From the NCBI GenBank assembly GCA_900380265.1, contig LR025083.1, forward strand, positions 1,364,001 through 1,428,000: 64,000 bases of DNA, read 5' to 3'. A program made the position numbers and the translations under genes. Position 1 is the stretch's first letter. Every line of letters starts with the position of its first letter. The notes beneath the pieces were generated by a model. The model was not told the origin of the DNA, made no database searches, and saw only the letters and a program-made list of their open reading frames with translations. This DNA comes from Serratia symbiotica (GTDB lineage Bacteria; Pseudomonadota; Gammaproteobacteria; Enterobacterales; Enterobacteriaceae). This document shows, piece after piece, positions 1-10,559 of the stretch.

Positions 1-1208
1 GACGTCTTTTCACAAGAGATACTAATCTTGAGGCAGCGGTGCTCAATCTTTCACGTTTCGAGACTAACAAGTCTAGACTCAGAAACTCAATCGGCACTAT
101 ACTGATCCAAAAATGAGGATTACAACCTACGCAACAGTTGATCTTCCACATTCAAATGCAGGATTTTCTAGCGTAGCCGAGCAGTTGTATAACCTCTTTT
201 ATGAATGACTTTTTGCCCTAATTAGAAACTAAATATTGCTACCGAGTCATTCTAGCTATTATAGACATTGCCAACTAACAACTAATAACTAAATGCTACA
301 AACAGAAACTACTGGCAAATTCCAGTGCTTAACTCAATGATACAAATCAAGGTGCTTAGCAGATTAAAATCGAGCCATCATTGTTTTATTGTTTATATTG
401 GCCATATTGCACTATCTATTTTTAAATTCTATTTACCTACTAACTGGTAAATATATTAAGCATCCTTAAAATAACGACGCCTTCCTTATAAAATGACCAC
501 TAATTAGAAGTTGGAAAATGTTTTATATTTATTTACATGCGATATTTTTAAATAAAGTTATATTTAAATTGACTTAAAAGTTAAATCTAGATTAATTTTT
601 TGGATATTTAAGCTTTAGTTGTGAAACCACCAAACTCTAAACTAATTTTAGTGATCCAAACACAAAGTAATTATTCAAGAAGATTCGTGTCTGCATTAAT
701 AAATATAAGATTGTTTTAAACATTAACCAGCATTGAATATTCTGACCAGAATCAGATTAAGCTAATTGTTTTTAAAAAAATAATTATTTCAAGACATTCA
801 TTGAGTGTTGTAAGTTAAACTAATTCACTCTTACTCCAGTTAACCACTTGCGCTATTATGCTTATGCAGCATAATCTGCTATCACAGAGACTGTGTCATT
901 ATTATTTATTCAGCGTGATCTCATATAATCAAACTCACCCTCCGCACTTAGATACGCATGGGATGTTATGAAAAAATAAACGACCACTTCATATTGAAGC
1001 TCAACATACATTACACAAGCATGGTGGTGCATGCAATGTCAATAAAAGTTAAGCTTTACATTTTTATCGGCACTCAAATATTATGACGAACCTATCTCTG
1101 TAAAACCACATACCACACTTTAAACATTAGCATCAGTAGTTTGTCGGGTGTTTATGCTGCTCCACACAAATAGGGTCTTACCCCTGTAAGTAAAAGGTTA
1201 AACCTCCT
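1..1208. other. AT-rich region upstream of alaA, no gene recognised
   Basis: No open frame of useful length and no recognisable protein remnant on either strand. In enteric bacteria the regulator lrhA is divergent from alaA with a long intergenic region, so this may be old lrhA upstream sequence, but no LrhA residues could be matched. An imperfect palindrome (ATTATGC, 7-base spacer, GCATAAT) lies near 855-875. The alaA ribosome binding site is probably the AAAAGG at about 1192-1197. Confidence 0.5.
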
Positions 1209-2423
1209 ATGGCATCCATTGATAAATCCAGTAAATTAGACAATGTCTGTTATGACATTCGTGGCCCAGCGCTTAAAATAGCTTCCCTTCTTGAGAACGA
1301 AGGGAATAACATCCTAAAACTGAACATTGGCAACCCTGCTCCATTCGGCTTTAATGCTCCGGATGAAATTCTGGTTGATGTACTGCGCAATCTACATACC
1401 GCACAAGGCTATTGTGATTCCAAGGGGCTTTTTTCGGCACGTAAGGCAATCATGCAATACTACCAAGCTCGCAATATGCGAGACGTTACCGTTGAGGATA
1501 TCTATATTGGCAACGGCGTATCCGAGTTAATTCTACAATCGATGCAAGCTCTACTTAATACTAGTGATGAAATGTTGGTTCCAGCACCTAATTACCCACT
1601 CTGGACCGCAGCAGTCAGGCTGGCCGGTGGCCAGGCTGTCCATTACCTGTGTGACGAGCAGGCAGGTTGGTTCCCGGATTTAGACGACATCATCAGAAAA
1701 ATCACCCCACACAGCCGTGGCATTGTTATAATTAACCCGAATAACCCAACCGGTGCAGTCTATAGCAAAGCATTGTTGGAGCAGATCGCCGAAATCGCCC
1801 GTCAGCATAATCTCCTCATATTTTCCGACGAGATTTACGACAAAATAGTGTATGACGAAGCTAAGCACTATTCAATCGCCGCGATGGCACCCGATCTGCT
1901 GACTATTACTTTGAGTGGCTTGTCGAAGACTTATCGCGTTGCGGGCTTCCGGCAAGGTTGGATGGTGCTGAACGGGCCGAAGAAGCAAGCTAAGGGTTAC
2001 ATAGAAGGCTTAAACATCCTGGCTGAAATGCGCTTATGCGCCAACGTACCCATGCAACATGCCATTCAGACCGCGCTAGGTGGGTATCAAAGCATCCTCG
2101 AGTTAATTCAGCCCGGCGGCCGCCTATATGAACAACGAAACCGCAGCTGGGAAATGCTCAACAATATACCCGGTGTTTCCTGCGTAAAACCACAAGGTGC
2201 ACTCTACCTGTTCCCGCGTTTCGACACCAAACGGTTTAACATTCGCGACGACCAAAAAATGGTTATTGACTTATTACTTCAAAAAAAAGTGCTCATGGTG
2301 CATGGAAGCGCATTCAATTGGCCGTATCCAGACCACTTGCGCATCGTCACGCTCCCTCGCTTGGATGAGTTAGAAATAGCGATCGGCAAACTAAGTCATT
2401 TCCTTGAAACCTACCGCCAGTAG
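1209..2423 (+). CDS. alaA: Glutamate-pyruvate aminotransferase AlaA
   Basis: PLP-dependent class I aminotransferase making alanine from pyruvate and glutamate in the cytoplasm. The 404-residue product matches E. coli AlaA (YfbQ) along its whole length (405 aa). Visible family features are the N-terminal KSSKL-NVCYDIRGP segment, the GNGVSEL cofactor-binding turn near 101-107, the NPNNPTG motif at 176-182, the DEIYD motif at 207-211 and the Schiff-base lysine in LSGLSKTYR (K240). The C-terminal FNWP-PDH-RIVTLPR block is intact. Start chosen at ATG 1209 because it aligns with the E. coli start. It heads the alaA-yfbR-ackA-pta block in normal enteric order. Retention suggests that alanine synthesis still matters in this cell. 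Confidence 0.95.
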   Translation: MASIDKSSKLDNVCYDIRGPALKIASLLENEGNNILKLNIGNPAPFGFNAPDEILVDVLRNLHTAQGYCDSKGLFSARKAIMQYYQARNMRDVTVEDIYIGNGVSELILQSMQALLNTSDEMLVPAPNYPLWTAAVRLAGGQAVHYLCDEQAGWFPDLDDIIRKITPHSRGIVIINPNNPTGAVYSKALLEQIAEIARQHNLLIFSDEIYDKIVYDEAKHYSIAAMAPDLLTITLSGLSKTYRVAGFRQGWMVLNGPKKQAKGYIEGLNILAEMRLCANVPMQHAIQTALGGYQSILELIQPGGRLYEQRNRSWEMLNNIPGVSCVKPQGALYLFPRFDTKRFNIRDDQKMVIDLLLQKKVLMVHGSAFNWPYPDHLRIVTLPRLDELEIAIGKLSHFLETYRQ

Positions 2424-2688
2424 AACCAAGTATACGCTGACAATAAGTAGAATACTTAGAAAACCATCTAGGTAAGCACTAAACAGAAAACCGGACTAAA
2501 TCTGATTTGATCAGAGATGAGCCGTAACATCAGCGTCAGGCTTAGATGAATTCTCTCATAAGAAAAGATAACTCCTGAACCAACCATATCAATTTGAATG
2601 CAGCTTGGCGGGTTAATAATATTTGCATAACCCGCCAGCAGTGCTCACAATAAGACTTTCATATTTTCCCTTACAGACAAAGATAATT

Positions 2689-3288
2689 ATGAGCCAGAGC
2701 CATTTCTTTGCACACCTATCCCGCTTAAAACTGATCAACCGCTGGCCGCTAATGCGTAACGTGCGTCAAGAGAACGTTTCCGAGCATAGCCTACAGGTGG
2801 CTTTTGTCGCCCATGCGCTGGCGGTAATCAAAAATCGTAAATTTAATGGCAAACTGCACACTGCTCGCGTGGCATTGTTGGCGATGTACCACGATGCCGG
2901 TGAAGTGATCACCGGTGATATGCCAACACCGATCAAATACCACAATCCGCAAATTGCTAAAGAATATAAGAAAATTGAAAGAATAGCCCAGAAGAAGTTG
3001 CTAGGCATGATCCCGGAAGAACTGCGTGATGATTTCCGTTCTGTTCTTGATGAATATTACTATAGAGAAGATGAAAAACAGGTGGTGAAAAAAGCTGATG
3101 CGCTATGTGCCTACTTAAAATGCCTGGAGGAGCTTTACGCGGGGAATAATGAATTCACGCTAGCCAAAACACGATTGGAGAAAATATTAAGACAGCATCG
3201 TAGTCCAGAGATGGACTATTTCATGGAGATATTTATCCCAAGCTTTAGCTTGTCGCTGGATGAAATTAACCTCCATTCTTTTCTTTAA
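2689..3288 (+). CDS. yfbR: 5'-deoxynucleotidase YfbR (HD domain)
   Basis: Hydrolyses deoxyribonucleoside 5'-monophosphates such as dAMP, part of dNTP-pool balance. An upstream in-frame ATG exists at 2623, but ATG 2689 gives a 199-residue protein starting [10 protein letters not shown] that aligns exactly with E. coli YfbR ([10 protein letters not shown], 199 aa), so 2689 is the start. The metal and substrate residues of the family are all present: R18-W19, H33, the HD pair H68-D69, E72, D77 and D137. The gap to alaA is 265 bp with no feature seen. The genes that follow it in E. coli (yfbS, yfbT, yfbU) are gone, and the next remnant is yfbV. Confidence 0.95.
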   Translation: MSQSHFFAHLSRLKLINRWPLMRNVRQENVSEHSLQVAFVAHALAVIKNRKFNGKLHTARVALLAMYHDAGEVITGDMPTPIKYHNPQIAKEYKKIERIAQKKLLGMIPEELRDDFRSVLDEYYYREDEKQVVKKADALCAYLKCLEELYAGNNEFTLAKTRLEKILRQHRSPEMDYFMEIFIPSFSLSLDEINLHSFL

Positions 3289-3449
3289 TACTATTGGCCT
3301 AACCGCTTTGAGATCTCAAAAACTTACACCCAATTTATTATCGCCATCGTTACCAGTTTTAGACTTACAAACCGTCGAGCAAGCGTTATTTGCTTGCCTT
3401 AGAGTACGTTTTTACTATACCAGGTATACCTAAATAGGTAGATTTTCTG

Positions 3450-3797
3450 CACTCGAAATAATACTGGTTAGATGCTACCAGTATATTCTGCACATTTTAA
3501 TAAAATATTGTAGCAATATCGAGGCAATTACATAAGCGATAAGCAGCATGACAACTGCATGTATCTGCAGAATAAATGCGAGCAACATGCTGGCGATCGC
3601 CGTGCTGAACTAGCTACAAAACAATCTCTACCAGCTCATAGTAATTGTGCTAAAGGCGCATAACATAGATAATAACCCAGGTTGGACATGCCTTATTGTC
3701 TTGAAAAACAATACCAGGCGGCTTCTTAAGCCTAAGCTTTTATATTATCCCCCCGCACTGGAAAAGCTAGCAGAACTTGTTGGCTGACTTGTCATTG
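3450..3797 (-). pseudogene. yfbV: yfbV remnant (UPF0208 membrane protein)
   Basis: No open frame, but on the minus strand a start at about 3795 (MTSQPTSSASF) is followed, with frame changes, by LFQCGGII, a stop, then KLRLKKPPGIVF, which tracks E. coli YfbV LFRRGQHYSKTWPLEKRLA. Further on, STAIASMLLAFILQIHAV aligns with the membrane segment GPAVATALFALSLPMQGL. Position and orientation are right: yfbV is divergent from ackA in enterics. Stops and frameshifts make it non-functional. Boundaries are approximate. Confidence 0.65.
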
Positions 3798-3906
3798 CGT
3801 AACTCTCATATCATAGAAATCACTAGATATGCCTAAAAATTTGAATTTTTAAAATTTATTTTGTATTTGCGTCGCCCCACCCGTATTATACTTCGATATT
3901 CCCTCA

Positions 3907-3937
3907 TCAATGATAAATGAAAAAATTTTATCATTGA
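3907..3937. repeat. 11-bp inverted repeat between yfbV remnant and ackA
   Basis: TCAATGATAAA (3907-3917) and TTTATCATTGA (3927-3937) are perfect reverse complements around a 9-base loop. It sits in the old divergent yfbV/ackA promoter region. It could be a protein-binding palindrome or a hairpin in the ackA leader; no U-run makes a terminator unlikely. Confidence 0.5.
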
Positions 3938-4098
3938 TTTAAACTTAAAATTAGCTTATCTCAACTATAGTAAAATCATCGATTTTCATTAATCGTTTGA
4001 AATATTCCTTTTGTATAGTTAATTGATAAATGATTAGCCGTATGATCTTGCTTTCCATTTAACTATACAATTTTCCTCTTGATCAAATAGGAGCTTCC

Positions 4099-5307
4099 AT
4101 GTCGAGCAAGCTCGTACTAGTTCTTAACTGCGGCAGTTCTTCCCTTAAGTTCGCCATTATCGATGCCATTAGCGGTAAAACATTCCTATCAGGGTTAGCT
4201 GAGTGCTTCTGTTCACCTGAAGCACATATCAAGTGGGAAGTTGACGGCGCTAAACACGAATCAGACTTAGTTTCTTCCACTTCTGCGGCGCACAGTGAAG
4301 CCCTGCACTTTATAGTGAATTCTATTCTAGACAAAAAACCGGCACTTTCCGCACAGATAACCTCTATCGGCCATCGCATCGTACACGGAGGAGAGAAATT
4401 TACCACCTCAACCATTATTAATGATGATGTAATCCAGGGCATCAGAGATACTGTGCCGTTTGCACCTTTACATAACCCAGCGCACTTAATTGGTATTGCA
4501 GAAGCTTTCAAAGCTTTTCCTCAACTACGAAATAAAAACGTTGCCGTTTTTGACACCACATTCCATCAAACGATGCCGGAAAGATCCTACCTCTACGCCC
4601 TACCGTACAGTCTGTACCGTGATCACGGCATTCGCCGGTACGGCGCCCACGGCACTAGCCACTTTTACGTAACACAAGAAGGATCAAAAATACTCCACAA
4701 GCCAATGGAAGAAGTGAATATAATCAGCTGCCATTTGGGTAACGGTAGTTCGGTAACCGCAGTCTGTAATGGGAAGTGTGTTGACACGTCAATGGGTTTA
4801 ACTCCCTTGGAAGGTCTGGTAATGGGTACCCGAAGCGGTGATATCGATCCAGCGATTATCTTTTACCTGCATGATACTTTAGGTATCTGCATCGACCAGA
4901 TCAAAAAAATTCTCACTCAAGACTCCGGCCTATTAGGTCTAACTGGCATCAGTAGCGACTGCCGTTATGTAGAAGAAAACTATAACAGGAAGGTCGATGC
5001 AAAGCGCGCAATGGATGTTTTTTGTCACCGCCTAGCTAAATATATTGGCGCCTACAGCGTTCTAATGGAAGGGAGGCTAGATGCGGTGATCTTCACTGGT
5101 GGAATCGGTGAAAACTCTAGTAAAGTCCGTGAACTAACCCTCGGCAAACTGGGCCTGTTAGGGTTTGAGATCGATCATGCACGCAATATGGCTGCCAGAT
5201 TCAGGAAAGCAGGGGCAATCACAAAAGATAACAGCCGTCTTGCGTTGGTTATCCCAACCAACGAAGAACTGATCATCGCACAAGACGCTTTCCGTCTGAC
5301 CATGTAA
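4099..5307 (+). CDS. ackA: Acetate kinase AckA
   Basis: Interconverts acetyl phosphate + ADP with acetate + ATP; with Pta it forms the overflow route from acetyl-CoA to acetate that yields one ATP. 402 residues against 400 in E. coli. Acetokinase signature 1 ([10 protein letters not shown], 9-18, with N10) and signature 2 ([11 protein letters not shown], 91-101, with R93) are intact, as are D152 in FDTTFHQ, H184 in GAHGTSH, and the GGIGENS motif near the C-terminus. A good Shine-Dalgarno, ATAGGAGC, lies 6-7 bases before the ATG. It is first of an operon with pta, separated by 72 bp. Confidence 0.97.
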   Translation: MSSKLVLVLNCGSSSLKFAIIDAISGKTFLSGLAECFCSPEAHIKWEVDGAKHESDLVSSTSAAHSEALHFIVNSILDKKPALSAQITSIGHRIVHGGEKFTTSTIINDDVIQGIRDTVPFAPLHNPAHLIGIAEAFKAFPQLRNKNVAVFDTTFHQTMPERSYLYALPYSLYRDHGIRRYGAHGTSHFYVTQEGSKILHKPMEEVNIISCHLGNGSSVTAVCNGKCVDTSMGLTPLEGLVMGTRSGDIDPAIIFYLHDTLGICIDQIKKILTQDSGLLGLTGISSDCRYVEENYNRKVDAKRAMDVFCHRLAKYIGAYSVLMEGRLDAVIFTGGIGENSSKVRELTLGKLGLLGFEIDHARNMAARFRKAGAITKDNSRLALVIPTNEELIIAQDAFRLTM

Positions 5308-5324
5308 TCTAATCAAGTGCCGTC

Positions 5325-5340
5325 AGTCCAAAAGGACTGC
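5325..5340 (+). repeat. Small hairpin in the ackA-pta intergenic space
   Basis: CAGTCC, AAAA loop, GGACTG between the ackA stop and the pta start. Too short and without a U-run to be a strong terminator; it may shape translation coupling or transcript stability between the two genes. Confidence 0.35.
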
Positions 5341-5379
5341 TTATTACAGCTTCGTATTAATTGTAAAGAGAACTGTTCT

Positions 5380-7542
5380 GTGTCACGTACAATTATGTTA
5401 ATTCCCACTGCCACTAACGTTGGCCTGACCAGCGTTTGTTTAGGCGTCTCCCGTTCTATCGAGAAACACAACATTCGCCTAAGCGTATTCAAACCTATCG
5501 CGCAACCCCGTGCTAGCGGAGGTGCGCTCGATCACACAATCAGCCCCATTCTCAGTCACTTCCCATACCAAGGAATCGAAGCCCTTAACATGAGCTATGT
5601 TGAAAGATTGTTGAGTGCAAACCAACAGGATGTACTGATGGAGGAGCTTGTAGCACGCTACCACAAGAGTGCAAAGGACGCCGATGTAGTATTATTGCAA
5701 GGCCTAATACCAATCCATACACACCAGTTTGCCAACTCGTTAAACTACGCAATTGCCAATACACTGAACGCCGACATTGTGTTCGTACTGGCGCTGGATA
5801 ACACTTCGCCTATACGATTAAAAGAACGTATCAAATTAGCATGCAGCAGCTTTGGTGGCATAAAAAACAAGAGCATTACCGGTGTGATCATCAATAAACT
5901 AAACGGCCCCATCGATGAACAAGGCCGTAATTATCCCGAGTTGTCTGAAATTTTTAACGACATTACCAAAGATAGCATTCGCTATCTCGATCCTGAAGAG
6001 TTGTGTGCCAACATTCCGTTACCAGTGTTAGGCTGTGTTCCATGGAGCTTTGATCTAATCGCTACTCGAGCTATTGACATAGCACGTCACCTGAAAGCAC
6101 GCGTAATTAACGCAGGCGCCATTATGACCCGCCGCGTAACATCTGTGAACTTCTGTGCAACAAGCCTCCCTCAAATGCTAGAAAACTTCCGTCAAGGTTC
6201 TCTGTTAGTCACCTCAGCAGATCGTCCTGAGGTACTAATTTCTGCCTGCCTAGCAGCAATGAACGGCGTGAAAATCAGCGCTATTCTACTTACTAATGGT
6301 TATGCTATCGACGAGCCAATCAAGAGACTGTGTGAACAGGCCTTTAAAACTGGTCTGCCAGTATTTATGGTTGATACCAATACCTGGCAAACTTCCTTCA
6401 ACCTAACAAGCTTCAATCTTGGAGTACCGTCTGACGACTATCAGCGAATCGAAAAAGTAAAGAGTTATATTTCCAGCCACATTAATACTGTGTGGGTTGA
6501 ATCACTGTCCACCAAATCCGGGCGCACACACCGCCTGTCTCCTCCAATGTTCCGATACCAGCTCACCGAACGGGCACGCAAAGCGAGTAAATGCATTGTT
6601 TTACCGGAAGGTGATGAAGCACGAACTATAAAAGCAGCCAGTATCTGTGCCGAACGTCGTATTGCAAAATGCGTACTGCTAGGAGACTTGACCGAGATCC
6701 ATCGCGTAGCCATAAGACAAGGCATCAAACTTGGGAAAGGTGTTGAGATCATCGATCCCATCGCCCTGCGTGAAATTTATTTACCTCGTTTGCTTGAATT
6801 GCGAAAAAGCAAAGGCATGACAGAAGTGGTAGCACGTAAACAGTTGCAAGACAACGTGATGCTCGGCACTCTGATGCTAGAGAAAGGCGAAGTTGATGGC
6901 TTAGTATCTGGCGCAATTCACACTACCGCCAACACCATCCGTCCATCATTACAACTAATCAAAACCGCGCCAGGCAGCTCACTGGTATCCTCGGTGTTTT
7001 TCATGCTGCTACCTGAACAAGTACTCGTCTACGGTGACTGTGCCATAAACCCAGACCCAACCGCCGCGCAACTATCTGAAATCGCTATTCAGTCGGCGGA
7101 CTCTGCCGCAACCTTCGGGATTAAACCTCGAGTAGCGATGATCTCCTATTCAACCGGCATATCTGGAACGGGTAGAGATGTCGAGAAAGTCCGCGAAGCT
7201 ACCCGTTTAGCGCAGGAAAAACGCCCTGATTTAGTCATAGACGGGCCGTTGCAATACGATGCGGCTATCATGACCGATGTAGCAAAATCCAAGGCACCAC
7301 ATTCTCCGGTTGCTGGTCAGGCCACGGTGTTTATCTTCCCGGATCTAAACACTGGCAACACCACTTATAAAGCGGTACAGCGTTCTGCCGAACTAGTGTC
7401 TATCGGGCCAATGTTGCAAGGGATGCGAAAACCAGTGAACGATCTATCGCGCGGTGCACTAATAGATGATATCGTTTACGCCATAGCGCTGACGGCGATT
7501 CAGGCTTCCCAAACTGATGCGCCGACTAATACAGGCCAATAA
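5380..7542 (+). CDS. pta: Phosphate acetyltransferase Pta (GTG start)
   Basis: Converts acetyl-CoA + Pi to acetyl phosphate + CoA. 720 residues from the GTG at 5380, against 714 in E. coli. This start gives [10 protein letters not shown], matching E. coli MSRIIMLIPT, and has AAAGAG just upstream; the frame is open further upstream to 5317, but that extra stretch has no E. coli counterpart. Order of domains: N-terminal P-loop-like CobB/DRTGG regulatory part (about 1-390), then the catalytic PTA/PTB domain (about 395-715) with [27 protein letters not shown] and [18 protein letters not shown]. Full length, including the regulatory half that reduced genomes often lose. Co-transcribed with ackA. 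Confidence 0.96.
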   Translation: MSRTIMLIPTATNVGLTSVCLGVSRSIEKHNIRLSVFKPIAQPRASGGALDHTISPILSHFPYQGIEALNMSYVERLLSANQQDVLMEELVARYHKSAKDADVVLLQGLIPIHTHQFANSLNYAIANTLNADIVFVLALDNTSPIRLKERIKLACSSFGGIKNKSITGVIINKLNGPIDEQGRNYPELSEIFNDITKDSIRYLDPEELCANIPLPVLGCVPWSFDLIATRAIDIARHLKARVINAGAIMTRRVTSVNFCATSLPQMLENFRQGSLLVTSADRPEVLISACLAAMNGVKISAILLTNGYAIDEPIKRLCEQAFKTGLPVFMVDTNTWQTSFNLTSFNLGVPSDDYQRIEKVKSYISSHINTVWVESLSTKSGRTHRLSPPMFRYQLTERARKASKCIVLPEGDEARTIKAASICAERRIAKCVLLGDLTEIHRVAIRQGIKLGKGVEIIDPIALREIYLPRLLELRKSKGMTEVVARKQLQDNVMLGTLMLEKGEVDGLVSGAIHTTANTIRPSLQLIKTAPGSSLVSSVFFMLLPEQVLVYGDCAINPDPTAAQLSEIAIQSADSAATFGIKPRVAMISYSTGISGTGRDVEKVREATRLAQEKRPDLVIDGPLQYDAAIMTDVAKSKAPHSPVAGQATVFIFPDLNTGNTTYKAVQRSAELVSIGPMLQGMRKPVNDLSRGALIDDIVYAIALTAIQASQTDAPTNTGQ

Positions 7543-7992
7543 GCATAAGGTGATTTACTTAAAGACGTTGGGTGCCACACGTTTCCTGTTCAGTCGATTC
7601 TATACATCAGAGAGTCAGTATCGACAAGAATTTGTTCAACGCATCAAGCATATTCTTGTTACAACAACAACTAAGTGCTAACAACCTGTTTATTAGCACT
7701 CTCCTGACCATCTATCCAATCGATACTAGGCCATAGTTTCACCACCGCCAGTGAAACTACAAAAACAATGTTGCTCTTATAAAGAGACCCGTCGTACCAT
7801 AGCCATGGTGAATTGCCTATCCCATCACCGATATTAGGAACAGGTGATGTAAGTTGCGAATTGTTATAAAAGCTTAACCTAGTTTTTGATGTTCGATAAT
7901 GACGGTCGTCAGTTATCTCGCATCAATGCTATTGCATTACCTAATACGCCAATGAGTGTGACCTTTAGATGATCTATACCTAAACGCGAAAG

Positions 7993-8022
7993 CGTTGATC
8001 GCGTTAACACGATCAACGTTTT
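7993..8022 (+). terminator. Hairpin with short U-run downstream of pta
   Basis: CGTTGATCG (7993-8001), 8-base loop, CGATCAACG (8010-8018), then TTTT. A plausible intrinsic terminator on the plus strand, 450 bp after pta, perhaps left from a lost gene. Confidence 0.45.
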
Positions 8023-9385
8023 AATTGCACCCGCAGCAGATCATTTAACTGCTACTTTTCTCTTCGATAAAGAAGATCTGATAACACACGCTTTAACACG
8101 AAATAGTAAAAATATAAACTCGATCTATTAATTAGTCATTGATTAAGTTTATGTTTAACATTACGCAGAATCACCTGTATTTGCCTACAGCGTGTTACTA
8201 TTTACTACTAGTCTATTCATTTGTCTGCGTCAGTCAGCTCACTGAAACAACTTTGTTTCTTGAAAGTCAAATACCCGGTCAATACGCAACTGAACAAGCA
8301 ACCTATACTCAGCAGTGATTTTATAGTAAAACTTACCTGTGAAGGTAAGAGCCGCAAGCAATACCTAGGCATCAGCAGCTCACGAACGGCTAACTCCAAC
8401 ACCTGGCTTACCACCCTTCAGTGCACATTAAAAGTCACGCCAAATCAACCTGGATTCCGTGCTTACTATCTAAGCACGCCAGTTAATTACTATATACTGT
8501 TAGGGATTTTAATTATGTATAAATAAGTACTTTGGCAACCCAAATGCAACTTATTACTTATTTTACAATGCTCAGGAAAGAATGATTTATTCGCACAGGC
8601 ATATTAAACTGACATGCTCACCGCATCAGGAAACTTAGCAGCTACCCTTCAGATCTTATCTTAAGATCTTCTCTTTCACCTTAAGGCAATATTTCCCGCT
8701 GTCTGCACTCTAAGAATTAAACGAATTTCACACAGCCTGCTATTCTAATCGCTATTTTGATAGCACTTTAGTTGAGTTTATAAAATAATTTGATGAAAAA
8801 TAGAAACAAAGTTTCATGGATAGCAAATCATCTTCCCTATAAGATAAAAATGATTAATCTATACCACGAGTCAAGTATCCATTACTATATGAGTACTCTG
8901 GTTCTTGCAGAGCAAACAGGCTTACGCTAACGTACTACAAGCTAAGCATAAGCAATACCGGCTAACTCATATTGGATTTTCTTAGTATACAAAAAAGAGA
9001 AATTCATCGCTTGTTGAGCAATAAGCGGTATATAGCGTGCGCAGATTAATCTGTTCAGATCCAACAAATACCCACTGTATTTACATGGAAATCGGTTAGT
9101 CTTCCAACGCAGGGGCCTTGCTCACACAGATAATTTAAAAAGTACGACTTCAACTATTACGTACCCAACATAGTATCAGAGGTACTCTGTGCACTACAAT
9201 TTGGATATCAAGTAACTGTTCTGCTATGTTTGACATAACACTATCAAATATGCTCATTTAAAAGTCGATCACGAAACGTGGATCCCACACTTAATATGTA
9301 CTTAACTGTAGATACACAAATATCAACACATTAATTCAACGAATGTGCTAGGAACAATTTAACTTTAAGCAGATCAAAAAACAAG

Positions 9386-9411
9386 AAAAAGCGCGCCTAG
9401 GGAACTAGGCG
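9386..9411 (-). terminator. Intrinsic terminator, minus strand
   Basis: On the minus strand CGCCTAG, TTCC loop, CTAGGCG is followed by CGC and then TTTTT-C-TT-G-TTTTTT. GC-rich stem plus U-rich tail makes this the best-formed terminator in the first 17 kb. It ends a short putative transcript described in the next entry. Confidence 0.65.
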
Positions 9412-9500
9412 GGAAGTGAATTCATGTTGGATCTCCTAATCAACAGGCGCTGCCTTCAAGTAGAATTGAAGGATACATCATAGCCTTATTTTCTATTGTC
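9386..9500 (-). ncRNA. Possible small RNA or leader transcript with a 6-codon ORF
   Basis: Reading leftwards from about 9500: a TATGAT box (minus strand, about 9479-9484), then some 70 bases, then AGGAGATCCAAC-ATG opening a six-codon frame (MNSLPA, stop) whose stop codon lies inside the stem of the 9394-9411 terminator. The Shine-Dalgarno to ATG spacing is good. It could be a regulatory small RNA, an attenuator leader whose structural gene has decayed, or the clipped 5' end of a lost gene. I do not recognise the RNA family. Confidence 0.3.
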
Positions 9501-9720
9501 TGTATATGATAAACAATCATAACCACTTGCAAATTTTATTATCTCATGTCATGACCCCAACGTCATTATTTGTATTTAGAGTATTAAATTATTAGCTTCA
9601 TCCGGTAGAATGGATAAAGCGATTTATGCCTGTTAGGCATCGATGTAAACATACTAATCCGCTGCCATTCGGACAAAATACATAACAGAACTATTCATGA
9701 CACCTGCAACTAGCATAGCA

Positions 9721-9746
9721 CCACCTCTGCCAATTAGTAGAGGTGG
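9721..9746. repeat. Inverted repeat, 8-bp stem
   Basis: CCACCTCT, 10-base loop, AGAGGTGG. Perfect stem but no U-run on either side; it may be an old terminator or binding site in the decayed pta-ubiX interval. Confidence 0.4.
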
Positions 9747-9939
9747 CTAAGATAATCATTTGCTGGGTTGAAAATAACTCAGGATTTGCTCAATGTCCTC
9801 AAAAACATAGTGAGGTAACCTTTAGGGAGGTAGATAAATTACTGGATCTGCGCTATATCGTTTCGTGTTTTATGACCAGTAGCTTACTGCCGGAAGTAAG
9901 CTAATATAGTGAGGCACTGTTAGAAGCGATTCCTGATAA

Positions 9940-10518
9940 CTATGCTAGCAGGGAACTTTGCCAGCGAGCAAAAAGATCTATTGGCAATTCAATGCCAAAC
10001 TGATCGATAACCCTATTTACAGTCTGATCAATGATTTCAGACACACTTTTCGGCAAGTGGTAGAATGCTGGCACTGGTGGCATAATTACTATCCCCATTT
10101 CTGCCGCCTTAATCATCAAACGCAGGTGACCCAGATGCAATGGTGTTTCCCGGACGCATAGCAACAATGGTCGGCGTTCTTTCAGAGTCACATCGGCTGC
10201 TCGGATTAGCAGGTTATCACTATAACTATTAACGATACCAGATAAAGTTTTAATTGAACAGGGTAAAATCACCATTCCCAAAGTTCTAAATGATCCAGAG
10301 GAGATACTGGCAGCGATGTTGCGTGAATCATGCACCACATTAGCCAACACCTGGACTTCATGAAAGTTAAGTGAAGTTTCTAGCGCCATTGTCTGTCGCG
10401 CTGCATTACTTATCACCAAATGAGTTTCTACGTCCACAAGATTATATAATACCTGCAACAGGCGTACTCCGTAAATCACGCCGCTAGCACCGGAAATACC
10501 GATAATTAGTCGCTTCAT
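9940..10518 (-). CDS. ubiX: Flavin prenyltransferase UbiX
   Basis: Makes the prenylated FMN cofactor that the decarboxylase UbiD needs in ubiquinone synthesis. 192 residues against 189 in E. coli. Visible: N-terminal flavin-binding GISGASGVIYG (7-17), SSGSFRTLGMVILPCSIKTLSGI in the middle, the RRPLLLCVRETPLHLGHL segment, and the conserved MPPVPAFYHLPKS stretch. ATG 10518 follows an AGGAGAG run. The next gene upstream on this strand would be purF, which is dead, so ubiX presumably needs its own promoter or reads through from cvpA. Confidence 0.96.
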   Translation of the reverse strand: MKRLIIGISGASGVIYGVRLLQVLYNLVDVETHLVISNAARQTMALETSLNFHEVQVLANVVHDSRNIAASISSGSFRTLGMVILPCSIKTLSGIVNSYSDNLLIRAADVTLKERRPLLLCVRETPLHLGHLRLMIKAAEMGIVIMPPVPAFYHLPKSVSEIIDQTVNRVIDQFGIELPIDLFARWQSSLLA

Positions 10519-10559
10519 AACGTAGCTCTCCTCTCAAGCAGCATAACTTTAGTTAGACT

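Larger units (their letters stand above)
7543..9939. other. 2.4-kb decayed intergenic region between pta and ubiX
   Basis: In E. coli this interval holds yfcC to yfcH, folX, and the hisJQMP/argT transport genes. No frame here can be assigned to any of them. The longest open frame (8221-8526, plus) has no family features and is probably chance. Three hairpins (7993-8018, 9394-9411, 9721-9746) are listed separately. Confidence 0.5.

Noticed and set aside
4083-4511. 142-codon minus-strand frame
   Set aside because: Antisense shadow of the 5' part of ackA.
8221-8526. 101-codon plus-strand frame in the pta-ubiX interval as a gene
   Set aside because: No Shine-Dalgarno, no recognisable domain, and a similar-sized frame opens on the opposite strand over the same bases; most likely chance.
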